NCBI GenBank assembly: GCA_018064345.1
Contig: JAGHVK010000069.1
Location: 1 to 48,576 of the forward strand
From: Candidatus Cacconaster merdequi
GTDB lineage: Bacteria; Bacteroidota; Bacteroidia; Bacteroidales; UBA932
Reading direction: 5' to 3'
DNA length: 48,576 nt
Below, piece by piece: positions 6,689-15,420 of the stretch. The position numbers were made by a program, and so were the translations under genes. Each line of letters opens with the position of its first letter. Positions within the stretch are counted from its first letter, which is position 1. The notes beneath the pieces are model-generated. The model searched no databases and was not told where the DNA came from. It saw only the letters and a program-made list of their open reading frames with translations.

Positions 6689-7900
6689 ATGGACAAGAAG
6701 AAAAAAGTTGTAGTTGCCTTCAGTGGTGGTCTTGACACCTCCTACACGGTGATGTATCTGGCAAAAGAGAAAGGCTATGAAGTTTATGCCGCTTGCGCGA
6801 ACACCGGCGGATTCTCACCCGAGCAATTGAAGACGAACGAAGAGAATGCCTACAAACTGGGTGCAAAGCAGTACGTTACCATCGACGTTACAAAAGAGTA
6901 CTACGAGAAGAGTCTGAAATATATGGTTTTCGGAAATGTTCTGAGAAACGGCACATATCCGATTTCCGTCTCTTCCGAACGTATATTCCAGGGAATGGCC
7001 ATTGCACGTTACGCCCGCCAGATAGGTGCTGATGCGATTGCACACGGTTCCACAGGCGCCAGAAACGACCAGGTACGCTTCGACATGACTTTCCTCGTGA
7101 TGTGTCCGGATATGGAAATCATCACACTTACCCGTGACGGGAACCTGTCAAGGAAGGAAGAGGTGGACTACCTGAATGCAAACGGATTCAACGCCGATTT
7201 TGCGAAGTTGAAATATTCATACAACGTAGGCATCTGGGGTACCTCAATCTGTGGAGGCGAAATCCTCGACTCTGCAAAAGGTCTTCCTGAGACCGCCTAT
7301 CTGAAACAGGTGAAGAAAGATGGTTCTGAACTGCTGAAGCTCGATTTCACCAAGGGAGAGCTCACCGGAGTGAACGGCAGGCACTTCGACGACAAGATTG
7401 CTGCCATCCAGGAGGTTGAGAAGATTGGTGCGGCATACGGAATCGGACGCGGCATGCACGTGGGTGACACCATAATCGGAATCAAGGGAAGGGTCGGATT
7501 CGAAGCTGCCGCTCCTATGCTGATCATAGGCGCACACAAGTTCCTCGAAAAGTTCACTCTTTCAAAGTGGCAGCAGTATTGGAAGGACCAGGTCGCCAAC
7601 TGGTACGGAATGTTCCTTCACGAAAGCCAGTATCTTGAACCTGTGATGCGTGACATCGAGGCGATGCTTTCCGAGAGCCAGAGGAACGTTACCGGAACCG
7701 TTACTCTTGAAGTGAGACCGCTCTCATTCTCCACTGTCGGAGTCGAGTCCGAGAACGACCTCGTGAAATCCAAGCTGGGAGAATACGGAGAGACTCAGAA
7801 AGGATGGACAGCAGAAGATGCAAAAGGCTTCATCAAGGTTCTCTCCACTCCGTTGAGAGTATATTACGGTAACCATTCAGAGGAATCCGAAAAGCTATGA
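6689..7900 (+). CDS. argG: Argininosuccinate synthase
   Basis: A 403-residue cytosolic ligase that joins citrulline and aspartate with ATP to form argininosuccinate. The PP-loop SGGLDTS (residues 12-18) binds ATP. The signature GSTGARNDQVRFD near residue 120 and the substrate loop NVGIWGTSICGGE near residue 175 are present. Length is normal for the family. Its stop overlaps the argC start by 4 bp (ATGA), so the genes are coupled. In this operon citrulline must come from a deacylated N-acylcitrulline, which fits argE and argF' downstream. Confidence 0.95.
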   Translation: MDKKKKVVVAFSGGLDTSYTVMYLAKEKGYEVYAACANTGGFSPEQLKTNEENAYKLGAKQYVTIDVTKEYYEKSLKYMVFGNVLRNGTYPISVSSERIFQGMAIARYARQIGADAIAHGSTGARNDQVRFDMTFLVMCPDMEIITLTRDGNLSRKEEVDYLNANGFNADFAKLKYSYNVGIWGTSICGGEILDSAKGLPETAYLKQVKKDGSELLKLDFTKGELTGVNGRHFDDKIAAIQEVEKIGAAYGIGRGMHVGDTIIGIKGRVGFEAAAPMLIIGAHKFLEKFTLSKWQQYWKDQVANWYGMFLHESQYLEPVMRDIEAMLSESQRNVTGTVTLEVRPLSFSTVGVESENDLVKSKLGEYGETQKGWTAEDAKGFIKVLSTPLRVYYGNHSEESEKL

Positions 7901-8859
7901 TACGCGTCGGTATCATAGGCGGAGCCGGATACACTGCCGGAGAGCTCATCAGGATTCTGGTCAATCATCCTGACGTGGATATTGCCTTCGTTCACAGTTC
8001 GTCCAACGCAGGAGCATATCTTTCTGATATCCACGAAGGTCTGATAGGCGACACTTCGATGGTGTTCTGCGAATCGTTCGACCTCAATGAAGTGGATGTG
8101 CTGTTCCTCTGTTCCGCGCACGGGAAAAGCAGAGAATTCTGGAGCCTGAATGCCATGCCGGACAGATTGAAAGTCATTGACCTGGCCCAGGATTTCCGCG
8201 ATCAGAGCGAAGGATATGTCTACGGCCTCCCGGAATTGCAGAGAGAGCGGATTTCGAATGCCCGCAAGATTGCCAATCCCGGATGCTTCGCAACGGCAAT
8301 CCAACTTGCCCTCCTTCCTATGGCATCTGCAGGACTTTTGCCGGAAGAAGTGCAGGTGACGGCTGTCACAGGTTCTACCGGTGCAGGTGTGAAACCATCC
8401 GCCACCACCCATTTCAGCTGGCGCAACAATAATCTGTCGGTGTACAAGGCCTTCGAACACCAGCATCTTCTCGAAATATGCCGTAACCTGAAGGCTGTCC
8501 AACCATCTTTCTCAGGTAAAGTCAATTTCGTTCCTATGCGCGGTGACTTCGCGAGAGGCATCTTCGCTGAGGCGAGTATGAAGTCCTCTCTTTCTGAGGA
8601 TGAGATACGGTCGCTGTACAAAGACTTTTACAAAGATGCTGCATTCACCTTCGTAAGCGAATCCCCTGTGGATTTGAAACAGGTGGTGAACACCAACAAA
8701 TGCGTCATCTCCATTGAAAAGCACTCTGACAACCTGCTTGTATGCTCTGCTATCGACAACCTGCTCAAGGGAGCAAGCGGGCAGGCGGTACAGAATATGA
8801 ACATCATCTGCGGCCTGAATGAAAAGACAGGCTTGAAACTCAAAGCATCAGCATTTTAG
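7897..8859 (+). CDS. argC: N-acyl-gamma-glutamyl-phosphate reductase
   Basis: A 320-residue NADPH-dependent reductase that makes N-acylglutamate semialdehyde. The Rossmann motif GIIGGAGYTAGEL begins at residue 6. The catalytic Cys is C130 in ANPGCFATA. The family PMRGDFARGIF segment near residue 215 is present. The start overlaps the end of argG by 4 bp, and argD follows after 2 bp. Given the argF' type, the natural substrate may be the N-succinyl rather than the N-acetyl compound; the sequence alone does not decide this. Confidence 0.93.
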   Translation: MIRVGIIGGAGYTAGELIRILVNHPDVDIAFVHSSSNAGAYLSDIHEGLIGDTSMVFCESFDLNEVDVLFLCSAHGKSREFWSLNAMPDRLKVIDLAQDFRDQSEGYVYGLPELQRERISNARKIANPGCFATAIQLALLPMASAGLLPEEVQVTAVTGSTGAGVKPSATTHFSWRNNNLSVYKAFEHQHLLEICRNLKAVQPSFSGKVNFVPMRGDFARGIFAEASMKSSLSEDEIRSLYKDFYKDAAFTFVSESPVDLKQVVNTNKCVISIEKHSDNLLVCSAIDNLLKGASGQAVQNMNIICGLNEKTGLKLKASAF

Positions 8860-8861
8860 TC

Positions 8862-9992
8862 ATGAATCTCCTTGAAGTTTATAAATTGTGGGACATTGAG
8901 CCTGTAAAAGGGCTTGACACTGCTCTGTGGGACAAGGACGGAGTGGAATATACCGACCTTTACGGCGGACACGCGGTAATCTCCATCGGGCACTGCCATC
9001 CGCATTACGTGGAGATGCTGTCCACCCAGCTTCACAAACTCGGCTTCTATTCAAATGCCGTACAGAATTCCCTTCAGAAACAACTTGCCGTAAAACTCGG
9101 AAAAGTATCGGGATATGACGACTACAAACTGTTCCTCTGCAACAGCGGTGCCGAGGCCAACGAAAATGCAATAAAAGCAGCCTCTTTCCAGACATCAAGA
9201 GAGAGGGTTCTTGCCTTTTCGAAAGCTTTTCACGGCAGGACTTCCGGAGCCGTGGCACTGACCGACAACCCGAAGATACAGTCAGCATTCAACAAGGGAC
9301 ACAAAGTGACGTTTGTCCCTTTGAACGACATAGAGGCCGTGAAGAAGGAACTTGCCGGACGCCAGTATGCTGCGGTCATCATTGAGGGCATTCAGGGCGT
9401 AGCCGGCATCTTCGAACCTGAGGACGGATTCCTGAAGTCTCTGCGCCAGGAGTGCGACAAGACCGGTACCTGCCTCATCCTTGACGAGGTACAATCCGGA
9501 TATGGCCGCACCGGCAACTTCTTCGCTCATCAGCATAGTGGCATCAGGGCTGACATCATAACCACAGCCAAGGGAATGGGTAACGGATTCCCTATAGGAG
9601 GCGTTCTGCTTTCACCTGCAATCAAGGCGGAATATGGTATGCTCGGCACTACTTTCGGAGGCAACCACCTCGCCTGCACTGCCGCCCTTGCGGTATTGGA
9701 CGTGATTGAGAATGAGCATCTTATAGAAAATGCAGCAAAAATAGGGGAATATTTCAAGGAGGCTTTCAGAGACGATGCCGCAATAAAGGAATACCGTGGC
9801 CGTGGGCTTATGATAGGCCTTGAGCTCAAAGAGGAATTCATAGGTCTGCGTGACAGGCTTCTCTTTGAAGAGCACTTCTTTACCGGAGCAGCAGGAGCTG
9901 CTGTCATACGGCTTCTGCCGTCACTTACGATTTCAAAGGAAACGGCGGGAAGATTCGTCAAGTCGTGGAAAAAACTTACTTCACAGAAATGA
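8862..9992 (+). CDS. argD: N-acylornithine aminotransferase
   Basis: A 376-residue class III PLP aminotransferase. It converts N-acylglutamate semialdehyde to N-acylornithine with glutamate as amino donor. The PLP Schiff-base lysine is K237 in TTAKGMGNGFPIGG. The cofactor-binding region CNSGAEANE near residue 95 and the LDEVQSGYGRTG segment near residue 210 are clear. The gene ends in an ATGA overlap with argF'. E. coli-type ArgD enzymes also accept succinylated substrates, so this step would work for either acyl form. Confidence 0.93.
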   Translation: MNLLEVYKLWDIEPVKGLDTALWDKDGVEYTDLYGGHAVISIGHCHPHYVEMLSTQLHKLGFYSNAVQNSLQKQLAVKLGKVSGYDDYKLFLCNSGAEANENAIKAASFQTSRERVLAFSKAFHGRTSGAVALTDNPKIQSAFNKGHKVTFVPLNDIEAVKKELAGRQYAAVIIEGIQGVAGIFEPEDGFLKSLRQECDKTGTCLILDEVQSGYGRTGNFFAHQHSGIRADIITTAKGMGNGFPIGGVLLSPAIKAEYGMLGTTFGGNHLACTAALAVLDVIENEHLIENAAKIGEYFKEAFRDDAAIKEYRGRGLMIGLELKEEFIGLRDRLLFEEHFFTGAAGAAVIRLLPSLTISKETAGRFVKSWKKLTSQK

Positions 9993-10942
9993 GACACTTT
10001 ACAAGCATAAAACAGATTGGCGACCTTCAGAAAGCTATGGACTTGGCCTTTGAGGTTAAGAAGAACCCTTTTGCCGACCAACACCTCGGACGCAACAGGA
10101 CCCTTCTTCTCATCTTCTTCAACAATTCTCTTCGCACCAGGCTCAGCACCCAGAAAGCAGCTCTCAATCTGGGAATGAACGTCATTGTACTTGATGTGAA
10201 CCAGGGTGCATGGAAACTTGAAACCGAAAGAGGCGTAGTGATGGACGGTGACAAATCCGAGCATCTTCTTGAAGCAATACCGGTGATGGGCTCTTACTGC
10301 GACATCATAGGTGTCCGTTCGTTCGCAAGATTCGAGAGCAAGAAGGATGACTACGAAGAGGTTATCCTGAACCAGTTCATAAAGTATTCAGGAAGGCCTG
10401 TTTTCAGTATGGAGGCTGCAACACGTCATCCTCTTCAGACATTCGCGGATATGATTACCATCGAAGAGAACAAGAAATGCGCGAAGCCGAAGATTGTAAT
10501 GAGCTGGGCCCCGCATCCGAAATCTCTTCCTCAGTCAGTTCCCAATTCGTTTGCTGAGGGAATCAACCTCACTGATTATGAATTTGTAATAACTCATCCG
10601 CACGGATATGAGCTTGCACCGGAATTTGTCGGAAACGCACGTATCGAATACAATCAGGACAAGGCCCTCGAAGGAGCTGATTTCGTATATGCCAAGAACT
10701 GGTCGGCCTATTCTGACCCTAATTACGGCAAAGTGATCAACACTGACCGCTCGTGGACAATCACGACGGAGAAGATGGCTTTGACAAACAATGCATTCTT
10801 CATGCACTGCCTTCCTGTCAGAAGGAATATGATAGTGAGCGACGAAGTTATTGAGAGTCCTCAGTCCCTTGTAATACCGGAAGCAGCCAACCGCGTGGTA
10901 TCTGCCCAGACTGTACTGCGTGAAATTCTCAGAAGTCTTTAG
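9989..10942 (+). CDS. argF': N-succinylornithine carbamoyltransferase (argF')
   Basis: A 317-residue transcarbamylase of the AOTCase/SOTCase branch, which acts on acylated rather than free ornithine. The carbamoyl-phosphate motif is S47-L-R-T-R51. The acyl-specific loop holds W75 and the segment MDGDKSEH (85-92). By simple counting, S90 aligns with Pro90 of Bacteroides fragilis SOTCase and Glu92 of Xanthomonas AOTCase. In published mutagenesis, replacing that Glu by Pro, Ser, Ala or Val turned AOTCase into SOTCase, so Ser points to N-succinylornithine. The C-terminal HCLPVRRNM motif is present. I chose the ATG at 9989 (MRHFTSIKQ), which overlaps the argD stop, over an upstream in-frame ATG. 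Confidence 0.9.
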   Translation: MRHFTSIKQIGDLQKAMDLAFEVKKNPFADQHLGRNRTLLLIFFNNSLRTRLSTQKAALNLGMNVIVLDVNQGAWKLETERGVVMDGDKSEHLLEAIPVMGSYCDIIGVRSFARFESKKDDYEEVILNQFIKYSGRPVFSMEAATRHPLQTFADMITIEENKKCAKPKIVMSWAPHPKSLPQSVPNSFAEGINLTDYEFVITHPHGYELAPEFVGNARIEYNQDKALEGADFVYAKNWSAYSDPNYGKVINTDRSWTITTEKMALTNNAFFMHCLPVRRNMIVSDEVIESPQSLVIPEAANRVVSAQTVLREILRSL

Positions 10943-10944
10943 CC

Positions 10945-11718
10945 ATGGATATCAAGGTCATCAAGATTGGAGGGAACGTAGTGGAGAACGAGGCTATGCT
11001 GTCGCGTTTCGTAAAGGATTTCGCAGCCATCAAAGGGGCAAAGATTCTTGTCCACGGAGGCGGAATAATGGCAAGCGAGCTTCAGAAGGCACTAGGACAG
11101 ACTCCGGTAATGATTGAAGGGAGGAGGGTCACTGACAGCGAGGCGCTCAAGGCAGTGACAATGACTTACGCCGGATGGTGCAACAAGCACATTGTGGCTC
11201 TTCTTCAGGCCGCAGGGTGCAACGCCCTTGGCCTGTGCGGAGCTGACGCAAACGTGATAACAGCATTAAAAAGGCCGGCAAAACCTATAGACTATGGTTA
11301 CGTCGGAGATATCGTTCCTGAAGGAATCAACTGCGCCATCCTTCTCAAATTCATTGAAGCCGGTATCACTCCCGTTCTATGTGCCATCAATCACGATGGC
11401 AAGGGCAATCTTCTGAACACCAACGCAGATACAATTGCATCGAGCGTAGCTTCAGCCCTCTCTTCCGAAGCAGATGTGGACCTGGTCTACTGCTTCGAGA
11501 AGAACGGTGTCCTTTCGGACAAGAACGATGATAATTCTGTAATTGAAACAATTACACCACAGTATTATGCCGAATTGAAAGCCTCCGGCACAGTCGCTGA
11601 CGGAATGATTCCCAAACTTGACAATGCCTTCAGGGCAATCGAGGCAGGCGTACGCAGCGTAATGATCAAACACGCCGGGAATCTTTCCAACAACATACAG
11701 ACAACACTGAAGAAGTAG
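10945..11718 (+). CDS. argB: N-acylglutamate kinase
   Basis: A 257-residue amino-acid-kinase-fold enzyme that phosphorylates N-acylglutamate with ATP, the second pathway step. The N-terminal KIGGNVVE and the glycine-rich VHGGGIMAS (around residues 36-44) form the phosphate-binding loops. LNTNADTIAS near residue 155 and KLDNAFRAIEAGVRSV near residue 220 are typical of the family. The short N-terminus lacks the extra helix of arginine-inhibited hexameric NAGKs, so feedback control by arginine is not obvious. It starts 2 bp after argF'. Confidence 0.92.
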   Translation: MDIKVIKIGGNVVENEAMLSRFVKDFAAIKGAKILVHGGGIMASELQKALGQTPVMIEGRRVTDSEALKAVTMTYAGWCNKHIVALLQAAGCNALGLCGADANVITALKRPAKPIDYGYVGDIVPEGINCAILLKFIEAGITPVLCAINHDGKGNLLNTNADTIASSVASALSSEADVDLVYCFEKNGVLSDKNDDNSVIETITPQYYAELKASGTVADGMIPKLDNAFRAIEAGVRSVMIKHAGNLSNNIQTTLKK

Positions 11719-11734
11719 CACGCAGAAGTTCCTT

Positions 11735-12826
11735 ATGGAGAAGAAACTGATTGACATACTGAAGATTGACGCGCTGGAGATGCTGCGTGACCTCGTCCGC
11801 ATCCCTTCCGGGACCGGCAACGAGGAGGCTGTCAGCAATATGGTAGCAGAAAGATTCTCCGAGTGGAACATCTGTTTTGAAAGATACGGCTGGAACATCG
11901 TGTGCCGCCAGGATAACTTCGACCCGACAAAGAGGACTCTGATGCTTTGCGCCCACCTCGATACCGTCGCACCGGGTGAGAATTACAGTTTCAACCCCTA
12001 TTCTCCTGTTCAGGAGTCCTTTGCTGATGCCGTATACGGGCTTGGAAGCAATGATGACGGAGGCAGCGTGGCTGCCCTGACTGCCACATTCAGATATCTG
12101 GCAGGAAAATCCTTGCCTTTCAACCTGATACTTGTGCTCTCGGTTGAAGAAGAGAAATCCGGACCGAACGGAATGAGAAAGCTCTGGAAAGAGAATCTTT
12201 CGAATTTCGTGGATATGGCCATCGTGGGGGAGCCTACCGGTATGAAGGCTGCAACAGCGGAAAGAGGTTTGATAGTGCTTGACTGCACAGCTGACGGAAT
12301 CAGCGGGCACGCAGCCCGCGAGGAGGGTGTCAATGCCCTTTACAAGGCAGTGGAGGACATCGAAAGGCTCCGCAACCACAGATTCGCCAGGCGTTCGGAT
12401 ACTATGGGAGACGTACATCTTGCCGTCACTCAAATAAATGGAGGGACAGCACACAATGTAGTGCCCGACAGGTGTACATTCGTAGTGGACGTGCGTCCGA
12501 CGGACGTATATGACAACAAAGCCCTTGTTGAAGAACTTCAAGCCGAGTGCAGCAGCACCCTGGTCGCACGCAACCTGACCCATCAGTCATCTTCAGCAAT
12601 GAAGGATTCCCCTCTTGTCAAATGTGCCCTGGACATTGGTCTGGAAACATTCATATCCCCCACTACTTCCGACTGGATGCTGATTGACTGCGACGCCATC
12701 AAGATGGGTCCGGGCGACTCGGCACGTTCCCACAAGAAAGACGAATACCTGCTCAACAGCGAACTGTCCGCCGGTATTGACATTTACATACAATTCATAC
12801 AAAAATATGCAGACACTCTGGAATAA
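11735..12826 (+). CDS. argE: M20-family N-acyl-ornithine/citrulline deacylase
   Basis: A 363-residue di-zinc M20 amidohydrolase. The metal ligands are visible: CAHLDT near residue 70 (His, catalytic Asp), GSNDDGG near 107 (bridging Asp), EEEKSG near 137 (catalytic and ligand Glu), and a C-terminal ARSHKKDE (His). In this pathway, acylornithine is carbamoylated before deacylation, so the substrate is expected to be N-succinylcitrulline or N-acetylcitrulline, releasing citrulline for argG. It lies 16 bp after argB, and its last 20 bp overlap the start of argH. Confidence 0.88.
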   Translation: MEKKLIDILKIDALEMLRDLVRIPSGTGNEEAVSNMVAERFSEWNICFERYGWNIVCRQDNFDPTKRTLMLCAHLDTVAPGENYSFNPYSPVQESFADAVYGLGSNDDGGSVAALTATFRYLAGKSLPFNLILVLSVEEEKSGPNGMRKLWKENLSNFVDMAIVGEPTGMKAATAERGLIVLDCTADGISGHAAREEGVNALYKAVEDIERLRNHRFARRSDTMGDVHLAVTQINGGTAHNVVPDRCTFVVDVRPTDVYDNKALVEELQAECSSTLVARNLTHQSSSAMKDSPLVKCALDIGLETFISPTTSDWMLIDCDAIKMGPGDSARSHKKDEYLLNSELSAGIDIYIQFIQKYADTLE

Positions 12827-14099
12827 AGGCACTCAGGCCACCAAATCCGTGGAAGATTTCACCGTTTGCGGTGACCGCCAACTCGATATGGCACTTGCAA
12901 AGTATGACGTCACAGGCTCGAAGGCCCATATCAGGATGCTTGAGAGCATAGGCCTGCTCACTGCCGAAGAACTCGCCCTGCTCACCCGGGAATTGGACAA
13001 CATACTGTGCGACATAGAAAAAGGAAAATTCATCCTCGAGGATGAAGTGGAGGATATACATTCGCAGGTGGAACTGCTTCTGACGCGCTCTTTAGGTGAC
13101 ATAGGCAAGAAGATCCATTCCGGACGCTCACGCAACGACCAGGTGCTCGTGGACATAAAGCTTTTCCTCAAAGATGAGCTGAAACTTTTCAGAAGCGAAA
13201 TCCTCGACCTTTTCGAAGAACTCCAGAGACTGAGTGAAAAGTACAAGGACATTCTGGTTCCCGGCTATACCCACGGGCAGACAGCGATGCCTTCCTCTTT
13301 CGGAATGTGGTTCGGAGCATACGCGGAAAGCCTTGCGGAGGATATGCACCTTGTTGCCGGAGCATACAGGGTCGTGGACTGCAATCCCCTCGGATCCGCA
13401 GCGGGTTACGGCAACTCATTCCCTCTTGACCGCGAAATGACGACTGCTGACCTCGGCTTCGCCACTCTCGATTTCAACAGCATCTGTGCCCAGCTCAGCA
13501 GAGGCAAATGCGAAAAGGCCGTTGCCTCCGCACTCGGAGGTGTAGCCCTTACTTTGGGGAAGTTTGCAGCGGATTGCTGTATGTATATGTGTCCGAATTT
13601 CGGATTTATCTCCTTCCCGGCGGAGCTGACCACAGGCTCAAGCATAATGCCGCACAAGAAGAATCCTGATGTATGGGAGATAATCCGCGGCCACTGCAAC
13701 CGCATTATGGCGTGCGAGAATGAAATATCGATGTTGTGCAGCAATCTCCAGCACGGTTATCACCGCGATTTTCAGTTACTGAAGGATATCCTGTTCCCAG
13801 TGCTGACAATCGCCCACGATTCCCTTCGGATGGCGGTATATATGATTTCCCAAGTCAAGGTAAACCGCAACATCATCGACAACTCCCTGTATGACCCTGT
13901 CTTCACTGTGGAAGAGGTAAACCGCAGGGTACTTGCCGGAGAAGCTTTCCGCGATGCCTACAAAGCCGTAGGAATTGAAGTGGCAGAAGGAAAGTTCAAA
14001 GCCGACAAGAGCTTGAAACATACCCACATAGGCAGCATAGGAAATCTTTGCAACGACCGTATAGCCGAAAAGATGAAATCTGCCGCCGACTTTATCTGA
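12807..14099 (+). CDS. argH: Argininosuccinate lyase
   Basis: A 430-residue lyase of the fumarase/aspartase superfamily that splits argininosuccinate into arginine and fumarate, the final step. The superfamily signature GSSIMPHKKNPD is present near residue 276. DIHSQVE and SGRSRNDQV (around residues 85-115) form other active-site regions, and TAMPSS holds the substrate-binding Thr region. I chose the ATG at 12807 (MQTLWNKG), which overlaps argE by 20 bp; earlier in-frame ATG codons lie inside argE and give no family similarity. It is the last gene of the operon. Confidence 0.95.
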   Translation: MQTLWNKGTQATKSVEDFTVCGDRQLDMALAKYDVTGSKAHIRMLESIGLLTAEELALLTRELDNILCDIEKGKFILEDEVEDIHSQVELLLTRSLGDIGKKIHSGRSRNDQVLVDIKLFLKDELKLFRSEILDLFEELQRLSEKYKDILVPGYTHGQTAMPSSFGMWFGAYAESLAEDMHLVAGAYRVVDCNPLGSAAGYGNSFPLDREMTTADLGFATLDFNSICAQLSRGKCEKAVASALGGVALTLGKFAADCCMYMCPNFGFISFPAELTTGSSIMPHKKNPDVWEIIRGHCNRIMACENEISMLCSNLQHGYHRDFQLLKDILFPVLTIAHDSLRMAVYMISQVKVNRNIIDNSLYDPVFTVEEVNRRVLAGEAFRDAYKAVGIEVAEGKFKADKSLKHTHIGSIGNLCNDRIAEKMKSAADFI

Positions 14100-14109
14100 T
14101 CATATTCAG

Positions 14110-14205
14110 CGAGAAACCGGAAACGGTTCTCGAAAGGTTCGTTGAGGCACATCGAACCTCTTCAGTATCCTGGTAGCTTGTCACGTTTATGTTCCTGGTG
14201 ACAGC
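14110..14205 (+). other. Three consecutive hairpins between argH and tetR
   Basis: The first is CGAGAAACCG / CGGTTCTCG (14110-14119 with 14124-14132), with a GAAA tetraloop and one bulged A. The second is AGGTTCG / CGAACCT (14135-14141 with 14153-14159). The third is TGTCAC / GTGACA (14179-14184 with 14198-14203). Only the third is followed by a short T-run (ATTTTT at 14209-14214), which makes a weak terminator. Together they probably form the 3' end of the arginine mRNA. Confidence 0.4.
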
Positions 14206-14221
14206 GGATTTTTCGGCATAA

Positions 14222-14252
14222 TTTTTGAACATTTTACCGAAACGTTCAAAAA
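14222..14252. promoter_or_regulatory. Candidate TetR operator (31-bp near-perfect palindrome)
   Basis: TTTTTGAACATTT (14222-14234), a 5-bp centre, then AAACGTTCAAAAA (14240-14252). The arms are inverted repeats matching at 12 of 13 positions. The site ends 7 bp before the tetR ATG and overlaps the likely promoter region, which has a near-match -7 (TAATTTTTG from 14219). Position and symmetry fit autorepression by TetR and control of the whole efflux operon. Confidence 0.65.
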
Positions 14253-14259
14253 ATACCGA

Positions 14260-14838
14260 ATGAAAAACATAAGCGAAGTTCGAGAGCGCATCATCGCGGC
14301 TGCTGAAAAACATTTCTCTATTCTAGGATTTGAAAAGACCACCCTCGACGACATAACAGGTGAGGACGGTAAGAGCAAGACATCCATATATTACCATTTC
14401 AAGAACAAGCACGAAATCTTCAAGTCCGTCATTGAGAAGGAATTTGAGGATATACGCAAAAGGCTTGAGAAGATTGTTTCGGACCGCAGACAGGAGAGAA
14501 TTGAGAACTTGAGAGCATACCTTCGAATCAGACTGTCAGCAATGCAGGAGCAGGGCGCATACCGCCATTTCGCATCCAGCCGGTTCGCTTTCGGGGACAA
14601 CCCTGTTTCCAGGACAGTTTCAGAGGCACGAAAATCATTTGACAAGTGGGAAGAGGCATACCTCGGTGATTCGGCGCGAAGAGGTCTGGAGAACGGAGAC
14701 CTGCCTGACAAGATATCTCCCGAAGTCTTTGCCTCAACAGTGGGAAATATTCTGAAATCGCTTGAAATCCAATATTTTTCAGCGAAGGATAAGACCGAAA
14801 TCATCAACACTTATGAAGGTTTGATTGAATTACTGTAA
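14260..14838 (+). CDS. TetR/AcrR-family transcriptional regulator
   Basis: A 192-residue one-component repressor. The N-terminal helix-turn-helix (residues about 6-52) has the family pattern: RIIAAAEKHFSILGFEKTTL, then a recognition helix ending in SIYYHFKNKHEIF. The C-terminal 130 residues are the variable ligand-binding and dimer domain. It is the first gene of the efflux operon and sits next to a 31-bp palindrome that it probably binds. The ligand is unknown and likely a substrate of the pump. A 14-bp gap leads to the lipoprotein gene, so repressor and pump are probably on one mRNA. Confidence 0.9.
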   Translation: MKNISEVRERIIAAAEKHFSILGFEKTTLDDITGEDGKSKTSIYYHFKNKHEIFKSVIEKEFEDIRKRLEKIVSDRRQERIENLRAYLRIRLSAMQEQGAYRHFASSRFAFGDNPVSRTVSEARKSFDKWEEAYLGDSARRGLENGDLPDKISPEVFASTVGNILKSLEIQYFSAKDKTEIINTYEGLIELL

Positions 14839-14852
14839 TAACACAATATATT

Positions 14853-15416
14853 ATGAAGATACGTATTGTCACAACTGCGCTCTGCATTCTGAGCGCCTTG
14901 CTTCTAAGCGGATGCAGCAAAGATGAGTCCAAATCGCTGACCGGGTCCTATACCTATACAGTAAGCGGCACACTTACCCTCAAGGCAACGAGCCTCACCG
15001 GCATCGATGAACAGGAGATTGCCTCAATCAAGGAAAAACTCGGGATTGACTTTACGGTGCAACCTGTTACAATGGGGCTCTGTCCGGAGCAGGGCCAGAT
15101 GCACATCGTGAATGACGGGAACGGAACCAACACTGTTACCGTGACTTTCAATGAATTGTTCGGTGATTCATCTGTCGCATCGGGCACAACGGATGGCAGT
15201 TCCATCAGCCTGACAGGCAAAGCACCAAAATCAGTCAAAGTGACAGACGGGATGATTCCTGTCGGGTCAGGTCTTGTCACATTTTCAGGAACGGGCAGGA
15301 AAGATGAGTCCACATTGATTCTTGACCTTGCCTATGAAGGGGACATTCGGATAGGCGCTGTCCACTTCGATGTGATTTCAAGTGAAGTACATTGCACATC
15401 ACAGGCAAACAAGTAG
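14853..15416 (+). CDS. Lipoprotein of unknown function in the efflux operon
   Basis: A 187-residue protein with a lipoprotein signal peptide and lipobox LLSGC, giving a lipidated Cys21. The mature part is rich in Thr, Ser and Gly and in alternating hydrophobic residues, which suggests an all-beta domain. A calycin-like or lipocalin-like fold is possible, but I recognise no specific motif. It lies between tetR and the membrane-fusion protein with only 4 bp before the latter, so it is translated with the pump. It could be a periplasmic accessory or sensor of the efflux system, or a binding protein for the exported compound. This role is inferred from position only. Confidence 0.75.
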   Translation: MKIRIVTTALCILSALLLSGCSKDESKSLTGSYTYTVSGTLTLKATSLTGIDEQEIASIKEKLGIDFTVQPVTMGLCPEQGQMHIVNDGNGTNTVTVTFNELFGDSSVASGTTDGSSISLTGKAPKSVKVTDGMIPVGSGLVTFSGTGRKDESTLILDLAYEGDIRIGAVHFDVISSEVHCTSQANK

Positions 15417-15420
15417 CACA

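Noticed and set aside
9989-10942. Ordinary ornithine carbamoyltransferase (ArgF)
   Set aside because: The Trp75 and MDGDKSEH loop segment, and the lack of the usual OTCase ornithine loop, place it with acylornithine transcarbamylases.
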